Shown: piece after piece, positions 26,515-35,267 of the stretch
Numbering within the stretch: the first letter of the stretch is position 1
Layout: each line of letters begins with the position of its first letter
Assembly (NCBI RefSeq): GCF_001426375.1
Contig: NZ_LMEO01000052.1
Coordinates: 40,261 to 104,260 of the forward strand
Reading direction: 5' to 3'
DNA: 64,000 nt
Source of the DNA: Paenibacillus sp. Root444D2
GTDB lineage: Bacteria; Bacillota; Bacilli; Paenibacillales; NBRC-103111
Made by a program: the position numbers and the translations under genes
Notes under the pieces: model-generated
What the model was told of the DNA's origin: nothing
Database searches by the model: none
The model's input: the letters and a program-made list of their open reading frames with translations, nothing else

Positions 26515-27537
26515 TTATTTCTTGCGTTCCTTCAGCACTTCTTCTACAAAGTGTCCATCTAAGAAGCTTTCCGCCTTCGGAATGGAAGTTAGCATGTCTA
26601 ATCCCTTCAAGAACTCAGCTGTCTTCTGCGAAGTGAATTGCAGGGATTCTAAGTTATCACCCTTTTGAAAGGCTTTTACATTATCTTCAAGTTGGAAAAT
26701 CTTAACGCTATCCACACCAGCTTTATATTCATCAACCGGCGTCTCTGCCGCTTTGGCCATAATTTTCAAAGACTCTTCTGGATTGGCCTTCCAGTAATCC
26801 AAAGCATCGAACCAAGCGTTGATGATTTTTTTCACATCTTCCGGACGATTCTTCGTTATTTCTTCTTTGAAAACTAGCAGATCAGGGATAAGTCCCGGTG
26901 TATCCTTGGAGGAAAATAATAGCTTGCCTTTGCCCTCCTGAATCGCCTTGCTTAGGAACGGCTCCCATAGCACCGCGGCATCCAAATTGCCTGAAATGAA
27001 AGCAGGTCCTGCATCGTTAACCGTCATATTCGTGTAAGCAACATCTTTCTCGGCAAGCCCCGCCTTTTCAAGTGCGGTAAGCATCAGAAGGTGATCAACC
27101 GTTCCCAGCTCAGTCGCTACTTTCTTACCCTTCAAATCCTTCAATGAATTAATGCTCGGCTTCACAACAACACCGTCTCCGCCATTGGAGTTATCGTTCA
27201 CCAGCACAGCCTTGAGTTTAATCCCTTTACTTGCTGGAGCAAGCGTATCGCTTAAAGTTTGGCTGTTCGCATCGACTTTACCAGACGCCAATGCCGATAA
27301 GGAATCACTGTATACCGGGAACCAAACGAGGTCAACGTTAACCCCATTTTTCTCAAAGAAACCCTTTTCCTTCACTAAATACCATACAAACCAACCCGGC
27401 CATGGACTGAGTGCCAATTTAATCGGTTCTCCGCTTTTTCCTGTTGTCGTGCTTGTTGCCCCTTTGCCCGTACATCCGCTAACTACTGTAAAAACCAACA
27501 GCATCGCCATCATCAGAAATATTACTCTTTGTCTCAT
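26515..27537 (-). CDS. ABC transporter substrate-binding lipoprotein, probable guanidine-binding
   Basis: A 340-residue NitT/TauT-type binding protein. The signal peptide ends in a lipobox, VVSGC (about residue 22 from this start), so it is anchored to the outer face of the membrane. The two-lobed periplasmic fold includes LALSPWPGWFVWYLVKEKGFF, ELGTVDHLL and AVLWEPFL, typical of the family. The start at 27537 has AGAGGGAGA seven bases upstream; an ATG 18 bp earlier overlaps that site. First gene of the operon, directly after the riboswitch terminator. Family relatives bind sulfonates, nitrate or bicarbonate; guanidine is inferred from the riboswitch. Confidence 0.9.
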   Translation of the reverse strand: MRQRVIFLMMAMLLVFTVVSGCTGKGATSTTTGKSGEPIKLALSPWPGWFVWYLVKEKGFFEKNGVNVDLVWFPVYSDSLSALASGKVDANSQTLSDTLAPASKGIKLKAVLVNDNSNGGDGVVVKPSINSLKDLKGKKVATELGTVDHLLMLTALEKAGLAEKDVAYTNMTVNDAGPAFISGNLDAAVLWEPFLSKAIQEGKGKLLFSSKDTPGLIPDLLVFKEEITKNRPEDVKKIINAWFDALDYWKANPEESLKIMAKAAETPVDEYKAGVDSVKIFQLEDNVKAFQKGDNLESLQFTSQKTAEFLKGLDMLTSIPKAESFLDGHFVEEVLKERKK

Positions 27538-27570
27538 TCCGATCTCCCTCTCCATTTGTACTGGTAAAAA

Positions 27571-27705
27571 GAAAAACCCGGAACGATATCATATTCTGAT
27601 ATCCTCCCGGGCTTTTATCCCTCCGTGTGCACGATGAAGCTCACCGTGTGTCTTCTCTTGGACCTGACCAACAGCCTTCATTCTGTCGCGGAACCCTAGA
27701 AAACA
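27571..27705 (-). promoter_or_regulatory. Guanidine-I (ykkC) riboswitch with terminator
   Basis: The minus strand shows the conserved blocks of the ykkC aptamer in order: CTAGGGTTCCGCG (from 27699), GGTCAGGTCCAAGAGA, ACACGG...CACACGGAGGGA, and TAAAAGCCCGGGAGG. The CCCGGG end also forms the 5' arm of a terminator (CCGGG arm and T-run at 27571-27580), so ligand binding would prevent termination. The downstream genes are a NitT/TauT-type ABC transporter, a known partner of guanidine-I riboswitches. The ppGpp, PRPP and other ykkC subtypes are less likely because of the gene context, but I cannot run a covariance model to separate them. Confidence 0.88.
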
Positions 27706-27749
27706 AGTTTGCTATAAGGTTGGTACTTCGATGTCTTACATTTGTCTTA

Positions 27750-27778
27750 ATCATACTTACATCCGACTTGTATGTCAA
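27750..27778 (-). promoter_or_regulatory. Sigma-A promoter of the guanidine operon
   Basis: Consensus TTGACA (27773-27778) and TATGAT (27750-27755) are separated by exactly 17 bp. Transcription would start near 27743, about 40 bases before the riboswitch core. Confidence 0.85.
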
Positions 27779-27868
27779 TATATATAACACAAATAAATAA
27801 TGGGTTGTCAAAATAGCTATTTGTGTAATAATATATAACATATATTGCGAATAACGGAGGTGTATACG

Positions 27869-28054
27869 ATGTACTCGATTCATTTCCACATCACGATGTT
27901 AGATAATCAGCCTATTCAACCTAAACCTGTTGCATTAGCGGAACCTTCTGTTTCTGATATTCAAGAAGGACATCCCCTATCCGAGCATCCTCTCCTGATT
28001 TCCCCTATAAATAATCAAGCAGCCACCCAAGCTGATAGCCTGCCCGCTGACTAG
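27869..28054 (+). CDS. Small Pro-rich protein of unknown function
   Basis: A 61-codon gene I do not recognise. It begins MYSIHFHITMLDNQPIQP and continues as a Pro/Gln/Ser-rich, acidic, probably disordered chain with no membrane segment. A strong GGAGGTG lies eight bases before the ATG, and a good terminator (28071-28105) follows the stop, so expression is likely. It is divergent from the guanidine operon and shares its AT-rich promoter region, but lies outside the riboswitch. A link to guanidine is possible but not shown. Confidence 0.6.
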   Translation: MYSIHFHITMLDNQPIQPKPVALAEPSVSDIQEGHPLSEHPLLISPINNQAATQADSLPAD

Positions 28055-28070
28055 CCTCATACCCCTACAA

Positions 28071-28105
28071 AGCCCATCAGGGAGATCCTCCTGATGTGCT
28101 TTTTC
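28071..28105 (+). terminator. Terminator of the small Pro-rich gene
   Basis: AGCCCATCAGG pairs with CCTGATGTGCT and is followed by five T. The stop codon is 17 bp upstream. Confidence 0.85.
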
Positions 28106-28139
28106 TGTGTGCGGGGTTTTATCGAAAATACCCAATTCT

Positions 28140-28430
28140 CCCTCTTTGTACAACATTTTGAGCCTTTTGTTGCAAAACGGTCTGTTTATGGCTGAATTGT
28201 TGTACATTAGAGACCGTCGATTCATTCATTCGCGGTAGAATACTGTTGTAAAAAGTGCAACAATTACTGCCTAGATCCAGCCTTTCACCTCTCGATGTTG
28301 AATATTGTACAACAATTTGGCCCAATATAGACGATTTCACAACAACTGTGCTCAAAATGTTGTACGAAATGCAACTTCAAGTTGCAAAATAGCCTTTTGG
28401 CGTGTGAATTGTTGTAGAAAATACAACATT
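28140..28430. repeat. Cluster of TTGTTGTAC palindromes
   Basis: At least seven half or full palindromes of the type TTGTTGTA-N5-TRCAACA occur in this gene-free 600-bp interval, for example TGTTGTACGAAATGCAACTT (near 28357) and TTGTTGTAGAAAATACAACA (near 28409). Spacing between full copies is roughly 60 bp. From 28431 to 28659 I see nothing recognisable. Confidence 0.65.
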
Positions 28431-28659
28431 GGTAATCACTATAGCCCAACTGCCCTCACGAAAGCTGAATGACTCTAAAATCACATTTTAGAGTTGTGAA
28501 TCAATCGATAGTGTCCATTATGCAACAAAGTAGGGAGAGGCGCGATTGGTAGAAATATGACGATGGATTCCTATATAAGACACATCAGTGTAAAACAAAA
28601 TTTGACGAATGAAATCCGTGGTTACCAGTGTCAGAGGTCTAGCTGAATTCTTCCGGCGT

Positions 28660-28702
28660 AAAAAAAAGCCCGACACCCTGAAGATCAGGGTATCGGGCTT
28701 TA
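28660..28702 (-). terminator. Terminator of sdhCAB
   Basis: AAAGCCCGACACCCTG pairs with CAGGGTATCGGGCTTT with one internal mismatch; T-run on the minus side. It lies 18 bp beyond the sdhB stop. Confidence 0.88.
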
Positions 28703-28719
28703 TCCTTATTAAGCGGAGT

Positions 28720-29484
28720 TTACACGCCTAACCATTTTTTGAACATATGTTTCGTTGTATCTGCATTCAGTGCTGCGATCGAAGTCGTCAGTGGAATGCC
28801 TTTCGGACAGGAGCGTACGCAGTTCTGCGAGTTACCGCAGCCTTCGATACCGCCATCTGTCATCAACGTATCCAGACGCTCGTCTTTGTTCATTTCACCC
28901 GTTGGATGAGCATTGAACAGACGAACTTGTGAAAGCGCGGATGGTCCGATAAAGGAGTTCTTGTCGTTCACGTTCGGACAAGCCTCAAGACAAACGCCGC
29001 ATGTCATACATTTGGAAAGCTCGTATGCCCATTGACGTTTCGACTCCGCCATACGAGGTCCTGGTCCAAGATCATACGTACCGTCGATAGGAACCCATGC
29101 TTTGACTTTCTTCAAAGCAGTGAACATGCGTCCACGGTCGATAACAAGGTCACGCATAACAGGGAACGTGCTCATTGGAGCTACGCGAATCGGCTGCTCC
29201 AGCTTATCAACAAGAGCCGAACAAGCTTGACGCGGCTTACCGTTGATAACCATGGAACAAGCTCCGCAAACTTCCTCGAGACAGTTGGACTCCCAGCATA
29301 CAGGCGTCGTCTTGTCACCCTTCGCATTCTTCGGATTACGCTGTACTTCCATCAAACCGCTGATGACATTCATATTGGAGCGATAAGGAATTTCAAATTC
29401 CTCGGTATAAGGTTTGGAATCTGGACTCTCTTGACGAGTCACGATAAACTTCACTGTTTTTTGTGCGCTTAGTGTCTCAGCCAT
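28720..29484 (-). CDS. sdhB: Succinate dehydrogenase iron-sulfur subunit
   Basis: The 254-residue Fe-S subunit of complex II, passing electrons from SdhA to menaquinone. The N-terminal ferredoxin domain has the [2Fe-2S] ligands in CWESNCLEEVCGACSM (about residues 63-78). The C-terminal domain has CMTCGVCLEACP for [4Fe-4S] and CGNSQNCVRSCPKG for the [3Fe-4S] region. Last gene of sdhCAB, starting 2 bp after sdhA. Length is normal. Confidence 0.96.
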   Translation of the reverse strand: MAETLSAQKTVKFIVTRQESPDSKPYTEEFEIPYRSNMNVISGLMEVQRNPKNAKGDKTTPVCWESNCLEEVCGACSMVINGKPRQACSALVDKLEQPIRVAPMSTFPVMRDLVIDRGRMFTALKKVKAWVPIDGTYDLGPGPRMAESKRQWAYELSKCMTCGVCLEACPNVNDKNSFIGPSALSQVRLFNAHPTGEMNKDERLDTLMTDGGIEGCGNSQNCVRSCPKGIPLTTSIAALNADTTKHMFKKWLGV

Positions 29485-29486
29485 GA

Positions 29487-31250
29487 TTAATGTCCTCCCT
29501 TTTTCTTCTCCGTGGAGTAATCACGTTTCCGCGGTGCAATCAAAGATACATCGATATCTTCATAGCTGATTTTCGGACCATCTGGCGTCCAATCGGCAAT
29601 TGTTGTTTTCATGAAGTTTTCATCATCACGCTCAGTGAATTCTGGCTTGTAATGCGCGCCACGGCTCTCGTTACGCAGCAAGGCGCCAAGTGTCATCGCT
29701 TCAGCCAACTCGAACATGTTCCAGAGCTGACGTGTGAACGCAACCCCTTGATTGTTCCAACGAGCTGTATCTGTGATGTTAATGTTGTTGTATCTTTCTT
29801 TCAAATCCTTGATCTTGCCAATCGTATCTTCGAGACGATCATTGTAACGAACAACCGTCATGTTAGCATTCATCATGTCGCCAAGCTCTTTATGGAGAAC
29901 ATAGGCATTCTCCGTACCATTGTTCATTTTGAGCAAGTTCTCGTAACGGTCTGTATGACGTTTCTTCTCGCGATCGTATACGATCGAGGACGTATCATCA
30001 GCGTGCTTCTCTAAGCCGCGGATATACTCAACCGCTTTAGGACCGGAAACCATTCCGTCATAGATGGCCGAAACGAGCGAGTTTGCACCAAGACGGTTCG
30101 CACCGTGATGTTGATACTCACACTCACCAGCAGCGAATAAGCCGGGAATGTTCGTCATCATGTTGTAATCAACCCAGATTCCGCCCATGGAATAGTGAAC
30201 CGCAGGGAAAATTTTCATCGGAATTTTACGCGGATCGTCGCCCATGAATTTCTCGTAGATTTCCATAATTCCGCCAAGCTTAATATCAAGCTCCTTCGGA
30301 TCTTTATGAGAAAGATCGAGGTAAACCATGTTCTCGCCATTAATACCAAGCTTCTGGTCTACGCACACCGAGAAGATCTCACGAGTTGCAATATCACGCG
30401 GCACCAAGTTACCGTACGCCGGATATTTCTCTTCTAGGAAGTACCAAGGCTTCCCGTCTTTGTATGTCCAAATACGTCCGCCTTCACCACGCGCAGATTC
30501 AGACATCAAGCGAAGCTTGTCATCTCCGGGAATCGCCGTCGGGTGAATTTGGATCATTTCACCATTCGCATATTTAACACCTTGTTGATATACAGCACTT
30601 GCTGCCGTACCTGTGTTAATAACTGAGTTCGTTGTTTTGCCGAAAATGATACCAGGACCGCCTGTAGCCAAGATGACCGCGTCGGATGGGAATGTTTGAA
30701 TTTCCATGCTCCGCAAATCTTGTGCTGCAATACCACGGCAAACGCCATCATCATCGAGAACGGAACCAAGGAACTCCCAATGCTCGAATTTCGTTACAAG
30801 ACCAGCTGTTTCCCAGCGGCGTACTTGCTCATCGAGTGCGTACAAAAGCTGCTGCCCTGTAGTAGCGCCTGCGAATGCCGTACGATGATATTTGGTACCG
30901 CCGAAACGACGGAAGTCCAGAAGACCCTCTGGTGTACGGTTGAACATAACGCCCATACGGTCCATTAAGTGAATAATGCCTGGAGCCGCATCGCACAAAG
31001 CTTTAACAGGTGGTTGATTTGCTAAGAAATCTCCACCGTAAACTGTATCATCAAAGTGCTCCCACGTGGAGTCGCCTTCGCCCTTCGTATTCACCGCACC
31101 GTTAATGCCGCCTTGCGCACATACGGAGTGGGAACGTTTAACAGGAACCAAGGAGAACAATTGCACATGTACCCCGGCCTCTGCTGCCTTAATTGTCGCC
31201 ATGAGTCCCGCAAGGCCTCCGCCGACGACGATAATTTTTGAATTAGCCAC
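29487..31250 (-). CDS. sdhA: Succinate dehydrogenase flavoprotein subunit
   Basis: The 587-residue flavoprotein that oxidises succinate to fumarate. The FAD site GGGLAGLMA is at about residues 9-17, with SVCAQGGINGA, where the family His for covalent FAD would be expected nearby (KRSHSVCAQGG). HPTAIPGDDKL and the catalytic Arg/His region (HYSMGGIWVDY, HHGANRLGANSL) are present. It follows sdhC by 16 bp and precedes sdhB by 2 bp in one operon. Confidence 0.96.
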   Translation of the reverse strand: MANSKIIVVGGGLAGLMATIKAAEAGVHVQLFSLVPVKRSHSVCAQGGINGAVNTKGEGDSTWEHFDDTVYGGDFLANQPPVKALCDAAPGIIHLMDRMGVMFNRTPEGLLDFRRFGGTKYHRTAFAGATTGQQLLYALDEQVRRWETAGLVTKFEHWEFLGSVLDDDGVCRGIAAQDLRSMEIQTFPSDAVILATGGPGIIFGKTTNSVINTGTAASAVYQQGVKYANGEMIQIHPTAIPGDDKLRLMSESARGEGGRIWTYKDGKPWYFLEEKYPAYGNLVPRDIATREIFSVCVDQKLGINGENMVYLDLSHKDPKELDIKLGGIMEIYEKFMGDDPRKIPMKIFPAVHYSMGGIWVDYNMMTNIPGLFAAGECEYQHHGANRLGANSLVSAIYDGMVSGPKAVEYIRGLEKHADDTSSIVYDREKKRHTDRYENLLKMNNGTENAYVLHKELGDMMNANMTVVRYNDRLEDTIGKIKDLKERYNNINITDTARWNNQGVAFTRQLWNMFELAEAMTLGALLRNESRGAHYKPEFTERDDENFMKTTIADWTPDGPKISYEDIDVSLIAPRKRDYSTEKKKGGH

Positions 31251-31266
31251 TTCTGTTCACCCTCCC

Positions 31267-31920
31267 TTAATGCCCCGTATGCGCTTCTACCGGAAGCTGA
31301 AATTGCGTATCTGTAAATGCAGTCAATGACATAATAAACATCACGGCCATGACAACGAACAAAGCCATCCAGATGATGGATGAAAAGCGCTGCGCGCGCG
31401 GTCCAATTGTAATTCCCCAGCTAACCAAGAACGACCACATGCCGTTACAGAAATGGAATGCTGCGGATAGCGTACCGATGACATAGATCGTAAACATAAC
31501 CGGATTCGTCACGATATCATGCATCGTCCTGCCAAGCTCTTCGTGCGCTACGTTACCGAATGCAACTTGCAAGCGGGTCTCGAAGAAATGCCAAGCAACG
31601 AACAAGAATGTGATGACACCAGTAACACGTTGAAGCATGAACATTTGATTACGGAAATAACCATACTGCGAAACGTTGTTACGCGCTTGATACGCTACAT
31701 ACAGACCATATACCGCATGATAAAGAAGCGGTATCCAGATTCCGAAGATTTCTAGAAACAGCACCAATGGCAAGCCATTTAACCAGTTAATTTGATCCAC
31801 GAACGCGCCTGGTCCCTTTGTTGCTTCATAGTTCGTGAGCAAATGCTCAATAAGAAAGAAGCCCACAGGAATTACGCCAAGCAAAGAGTGGATCTTTCGA
31901 AAGTAATACGAATTACCCAT
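31267..31920 (-). CDS. sdhC: Succinate dehydrogenase cytochrome b558 subunit
   Basis: The membrane anchor of the Bacillus-type (type B) complex II, with five predicted helices and two haems b. The N-terminus MGNSYYFRKIHSLLGVIPVG matches B. subtilis SdhC, which supports ATG 31920 even though GAGGGGGG lies a rather long 13 bases upstream; an ATG at 31953 would add 11 residues unlike the family. Conserved His residues in HSLLG, EHLLTN, WHFFE and FHFCNG are candidate haem ligands. First gene of the operon. Confidence 0.93.
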   Translation of the reverse strand: MGNSYYFRKIHSLLGVIPVGFFLIEHLLTNYEATKGPGAFVDQINWLNGLPLVLFLEIFGIWIPLLYHAVYGLYVAYQARNNVSQYGYFRNQMFMLQRVTGVITFLFVAWHFFETRLQVAFGNVAHEELGRTMHDIVTNPVMFTIYVIGTLSAAFHFCNGMWSFLVSWGITIGPRAQRFSSIIWMALFVVMAVMFIMSLTAFTDTQFQLPVEAHTGH

Positions 31921-32065
31921 AATTGAACCAATTCCCCCCTCATAAAAATTCATTCATCATTTATCCGACATTATCAGACAAGACAAGCCACATACCATTG
32001 TACTCTCGCCGCAAACGAGCGTCAACCCATAATCATCCAAGCCTATTTTGCCAAATCAGTGAATG

Positions 32066-32094
32066 ATTATACACCTTCGTCCAAGAAATGTGAA
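32066..32094 (-). promoter_or_regulatory. Probable promoter of sdhCAB
   Basis: TTCACA (32089-32094) and TATAAT (32066-32071) with a 17-bp spacer, about 145 bp upstream of sdhC. A separate TATAAT at 32131-32136 on the plus strand may serve the divergent LysR gene. Confidence 0.65.
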
Positions 32095-32208
32095 TAAAAA
32101 GTGACATGTACATCGTACCTCTTTCATGCTTATAATGGAAGTGCCGTTTTTTTATATACACTTATAACTAATACACATATGCATTGCGCTGAAGGAGACG
32201 ATAGAAAC

Positions 32209-33105
32209 ATGGAACTCTTGGATGTTTTTGCTGTTGTTGTCGAACAAGTAAGCCTCAATAAAGCATCTCAGTTATTAAACATCTCACAACCGGCTCTCTC
32301 TCGCAAAATAATGAAGCTCGAGGAAGAGCTGGGCGTAGAACTTTTTAACCGTAAAGGTAAAAGGCTGGAGCTGACCAAAGTCGGTCAAATTTGCTATGAC
32401 CATGCCTTAGAACTGCGTCATCTGGAGCGCAAGTTCAAGCAAGCGATCCAAACCTATAAAGCGGCGGGCAGCCACACCTCGATTACCATAGGAGCAAGCC
32501 TGACAACGCTGCAAACAACGCTACCGGATCTCATCACGGACTACTTGCAGGATTACCCACTGACAGAAATTAAGCTGCTTACGGGTAAGACGCACGAGAT
32601 TGTTACCATGGCGAAAGAAAACAAAGTGGATATCGGTATCGTCGCTTCCCAAATTAATGCTTCCAGCCTCCATTGCGAGCCTTTATTCGATGATCACTTA
32701 TGTCTGGTACTTCCTCTAGGGCATTCTCTTATCGATCACACCACCATCACAATGAACGACTTAAATGAATTGCCGATGATTCTCTTCTCCAAAGGCACTT
32801 GGTATCGCATTTTGATGGATGAGCTATTCAACCGTTATACCATATTGCCCAACGTACAAATGGAGATAGACTCCTTCGAAGCCATCATCCGACTCGTTTC
32901 AACCTGCAAAACGGCAACATTGCTTCCAAGATCCTATTTACGAGAAGATTTAATACGTAATAATGAATTGATTTTGCGCAATCTTGTCGAATTAGAACAG
33001 ACCAAGCGAACGACTTCACTCATTTACTCGGACCATACAGCGGATAATATGACGTCTATGAAATTTATAAATCAGGCAATCAATTACTTCGCCAAGCAGA
33101 AATAA
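32209..33105 (+). CDS. LysR family transcriptional regulator
   Basis: A 298-residue LysR regulator: winged helix-turn-helix at residues 1-60 (NKASQLLNISQPALSRKIMKLEEELG) and a periplasmic-binding-like effector domain after it. The start at 32209 has AAGGAG 11 bases upstream; an in-frame ATG at 32101 lacks a site and adds an atypical leader. It is divergent from sdhCAB with 288 bp between starts, so autoregulation and control of sdh, as in CcpC-style citrate-cycle regulation, are possible but unproven. Confidence 0.88.
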   Translation: MELLDVFAVVVEQVSLNKASQLLNISQPALSRKIMKLEEELGVELFNRKGKRLELTKVGQICYDHALELRHLERKFKQAIQTYKAAGSHTSITIGASLTTLQTTLPDLITDYLQDYPLTEIKLLTGKTHEIVTMAKENKVDIGIVASQINASSLHCEPLFDDHLCLVLPLGHSLIDHTTITMNDLNELPMILFSKGTWYRILMDELFNRYTILPNVQMEIDSFEAIIRLVSTCKTATLLPRSYLREDLIRNNELILRNLVELEQTKRTTSLIYSDHTADNMTSMKFINQAINYFAKQK

Positions 33106-33122
33106 AACCTGCATTGGTTAAT

Positions 33123-33172
33123 GAAAAAAAGCGGTAAATGGGGATTCACCCTATTTATCGCCTTTTCATCTT
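33123..33172. terminator. Bidirectional terminator between LysR and response regulator genes
   Basis: GCGGTAAATGGG pairs with CCCTATTTATCGC with one bulge, with an A-run before and T-rich tail after. It separates the converging genes. Confidence 0.7.
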
Positions 33173-33185
33173 TATTTTAACCTTT

Positions 33186-33923
33186 CTAATAAACAAACTT
33201 GTAACCTACACCCCAAACCGTCCGAATCCACTTAGGTTCTTTGGGATTGTCCTCAATCTTTTTACGAAGGTTAGCAATATGCACATCAATGGCCCGGTCC
33301 GTCACCAAACTGTCGAATCCGCGAACCGTTTGCAGTAAATCTTCTCGGCTATATACGCGACCAGGATGATTCACAAAGCATTTCATAATTTCGAATTCCG
33401 AGTAAGTCGTCTCTACGAGAGTACCATGAACACGCATAGAACGCGTATTCGGATTGAGTGTAATTTTCTTATCGATATCCAAGACTGCCTCTAGTACCGC
33501 AGTTGTTGATCCCCCAGCTGCTCCCGTTACTTGACGAGTGTTCATACTCGATTTCAAATACAAGTTGGAGCGCCGAATAAGAGCGTGAACTCTCGCACTC
33601 ATTTCATGCATACTGAACGGTTTACACATATAGTCGTCCGCACCTGCCCCGAGCGCGTTAACGCGTTCAACGACTTTATTTTTCATCGAGACGATCATAA
33701 TAGGTATTTTGGAGGTTTCCCGAACTTGTCTGCATAAGGTAAGACCATCCATATCAGGCAGCATCAGATCAAGCAAAATTACATCCGGATTAAACTGAGA
33801 GACTGCTGCAATGCCTTCTGCCCCATTTGCTTTTCTTATGACATGAAATCCTTCTTCACTTAAATACATAGTGACCATATCGCCGATCATGGCATCGTCT
33901 TCAATTATTAATACCTTATACAT
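33186..33923 (-). CDS. OmpR/PhoB-type response regulator (orphan)
   Basis: A 245-residue response regulator. The receiver domain has the acidic pair Asp9/Asp10, phosphoacceptor Asp52 (LLDLMLPDMDG) and Lys in DDYMCKPF. The C-terminal winged helix ends with the usual RAIDVHIANLRKKIE and IRTVWGVGYKF. An unusual ~25-residue Gly/Ala/Thr-rich linker separates the domains. No histidine kinase lies in the neighbourhood. It is 90 bp downstream of the potassium operon in the same direction, so a KdpE-like role in ion stress is a guess. Confidence 0.88.
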   Translation of the reverse strand: MYKVLIIEDDAMIGDMVTMYLSEEGFHVIRKANGAEGIAAVSQFNPDVILLDLMLPDMDGLTLCRQVRETSKIPIMIVSMKNKVVERVNALGAGADDYMCKPFSMHEMSARVHALIRRSNLYLKSSMNTRQVTGAAGGSTTAVLEAVLDIDKKITLNPNTRSMRVHGTLVETTYSEFEIMKCFVNHPGRVYSREDLLQTVRGFDSLVTDRAIDVHIANLRKKIEDNPKEPKWIRTVWGVGYKFVY

Positions 33924-34016
33924 GGGGAGTCCACCTTCAGTTAGAAATTCTCTTGTTGTATATGTACTCGCAAATTTATTAATTGAATAGTCGAATGGCG
34001 ATCAAAGAAATTTATA

Positions 34017-35267
34017 TTAATCATGGTTGTCGGGATCGTCGGGCTTTATTTCAAGACCCAGTTTACGCGCCACATAAGCAGTTGTGCTTGCCTGAAACAA
34101 AATGGTTATAAGCACGGCCATGAACGTAACACTGGCAATAAGATCACTGTGCTGAACGCCCATCCCAGCTACCATTCCGGATAACGCCGCGGGTATAACA
34201 CCTGTCTCTCGAACCCAGAACATGAACAGAATTTCATTTCGTTTCCACTTTGCTTTACGATCCGGCCATGTACAGATCAGAACTGTAAGCGGCCGCGCGA
34301 TAAACATAAATACAAAGATAACGCCTAGGCTTGTCCAGAAATGCTCAAAGATTAATGGGAAGTTCACTTGACTGCCTAGTAAGATGAAAATGAGCATGCG
34401 CATGATGACCGTAATATTTTCTGAAAAATGCTCCATTTCAAGCTGTTTATCATTCATTTCCAGCTTAAAAGTACCTGCATTCCCCCAGATCAATCCCGCT
34501 GTAAAGGTCGCCATAAAACCGCTTACACCAATTGCTTCTCCCGCGATATAAGCACCAAGTGAAGTCACAACCATCGCTATTGTTGCATAGTCTCTTAGGT
34601 GACCAAGCTTCAAATGTGCCGTCAGGAAAGTCATCACATACCCAATGACCGCACCAACTAGAAGCCCCCCCAGTGCTGTCTTCACAAAATCAATGACACC
34701 CGAAGCAACAGAAACCTCTTGTGTACCCAGAATAATCGCTAATAAAGAAAAAGTTAGAATCGAAGCCGTCGCGTCATTAAAAGCAGATTCACTTTCAACC
34801 GTTTCACGCACTTTCGGACGGATTTTGACTTGTTTAAACACTGGGATCAGGGTTGCAGGATCCGTTGAAGCAATAATAGCTCCCAGCAATAAGGCATAAA
34901 GCCAAGGCAAATCCAGCAGCAAATGCGCGACTACCGCTACTGCGCCGCATGTGATAAGAACGCCAGGAACACTGAGTAAACTTACAGTAAGCCATACCTT
35001 GCGAAGACCAGAGAGTCTGATATTGCGCCCTCCATCGAAGAGGATTAAGGTAGAGCCAACGACAAGGATGAATTGATTCGTAAAAGATGTGCTGGATTCT
35101 GTAATCCAATGAAAGGCTTGTCCCACCAGCATACCTGCAATAAGGAACAGAGCAACGTCAGGAAGCTTCAACCATTGTGCCACTTTCCCAGATATCATGC
35201 CCAATCCAAAAATAAGCACAAGCAAAATAATAACATGTTCAATTAGGATCGAGGTTGTATTTTCCAT
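34017..35267 (-). CDS. Cation/proton antiporter (CPA family)
   Basis: A 416-residue membrane antiporter with about twelve helices. The helix-5-type motif ESAFNDATASI (about residues 155-165) is the conserved acidic ion-binding segment (here Asn-Asp) of CPA1/NhaP2-like exchangers. STDPATLIPV precedes it. Its ATG shares one base with the ktrA stop (TAATG), indicating translational coupling. The tail (KPDDPDNHD) is short and acidic, with no RCK domain of its own, so KtrA may serve as regulator for both proteins. K+/H+ or Na+/H+ exchange is inferred. Confidence 0.86.
   Translation of the reverse strand: MENTTSILIEHVIILLVLIFGLGMISGKVAQWLKLPDVALFLIAGMLVGQAFHWITESSTSFTNQFILVVGSTLILFDGGRNIRLSGLRKVWLTVSLLSVPGVLITCGAVAVVAHLLLDLPWLYALLLGAIIASTDPATLIPVFKQVKIRPKVRETVESESAFNDATASILTFSLLAIILGTQEVSVASGVIDFVKTALGGLLVGAVIGYVMTFLTAHLKLGHLRDYATIAMVVTSLGAYIAGEAIGVSGFMATFTAGLIWGNAGTFKLEMNDKQLEMEHFSENITVIMRMLIFILLGSQVNFPLIFEHFWTSLGVIFVFMFIARPLTVLICTWPDRKAKWKRNEILFMFWVRETGVIPAALSGMVAGMGVQHSDLIASVTFMAVLITILFQASTTAYVARKLGLEIKPDDPDNHD

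Noticed and set aside
24860..27537. Aliphatic sulfonate (ssu) operon
   Set aside because: Homology permits it, but there is no ssuD/ssuE and a guanidine-I riboswitch precedes the genes.
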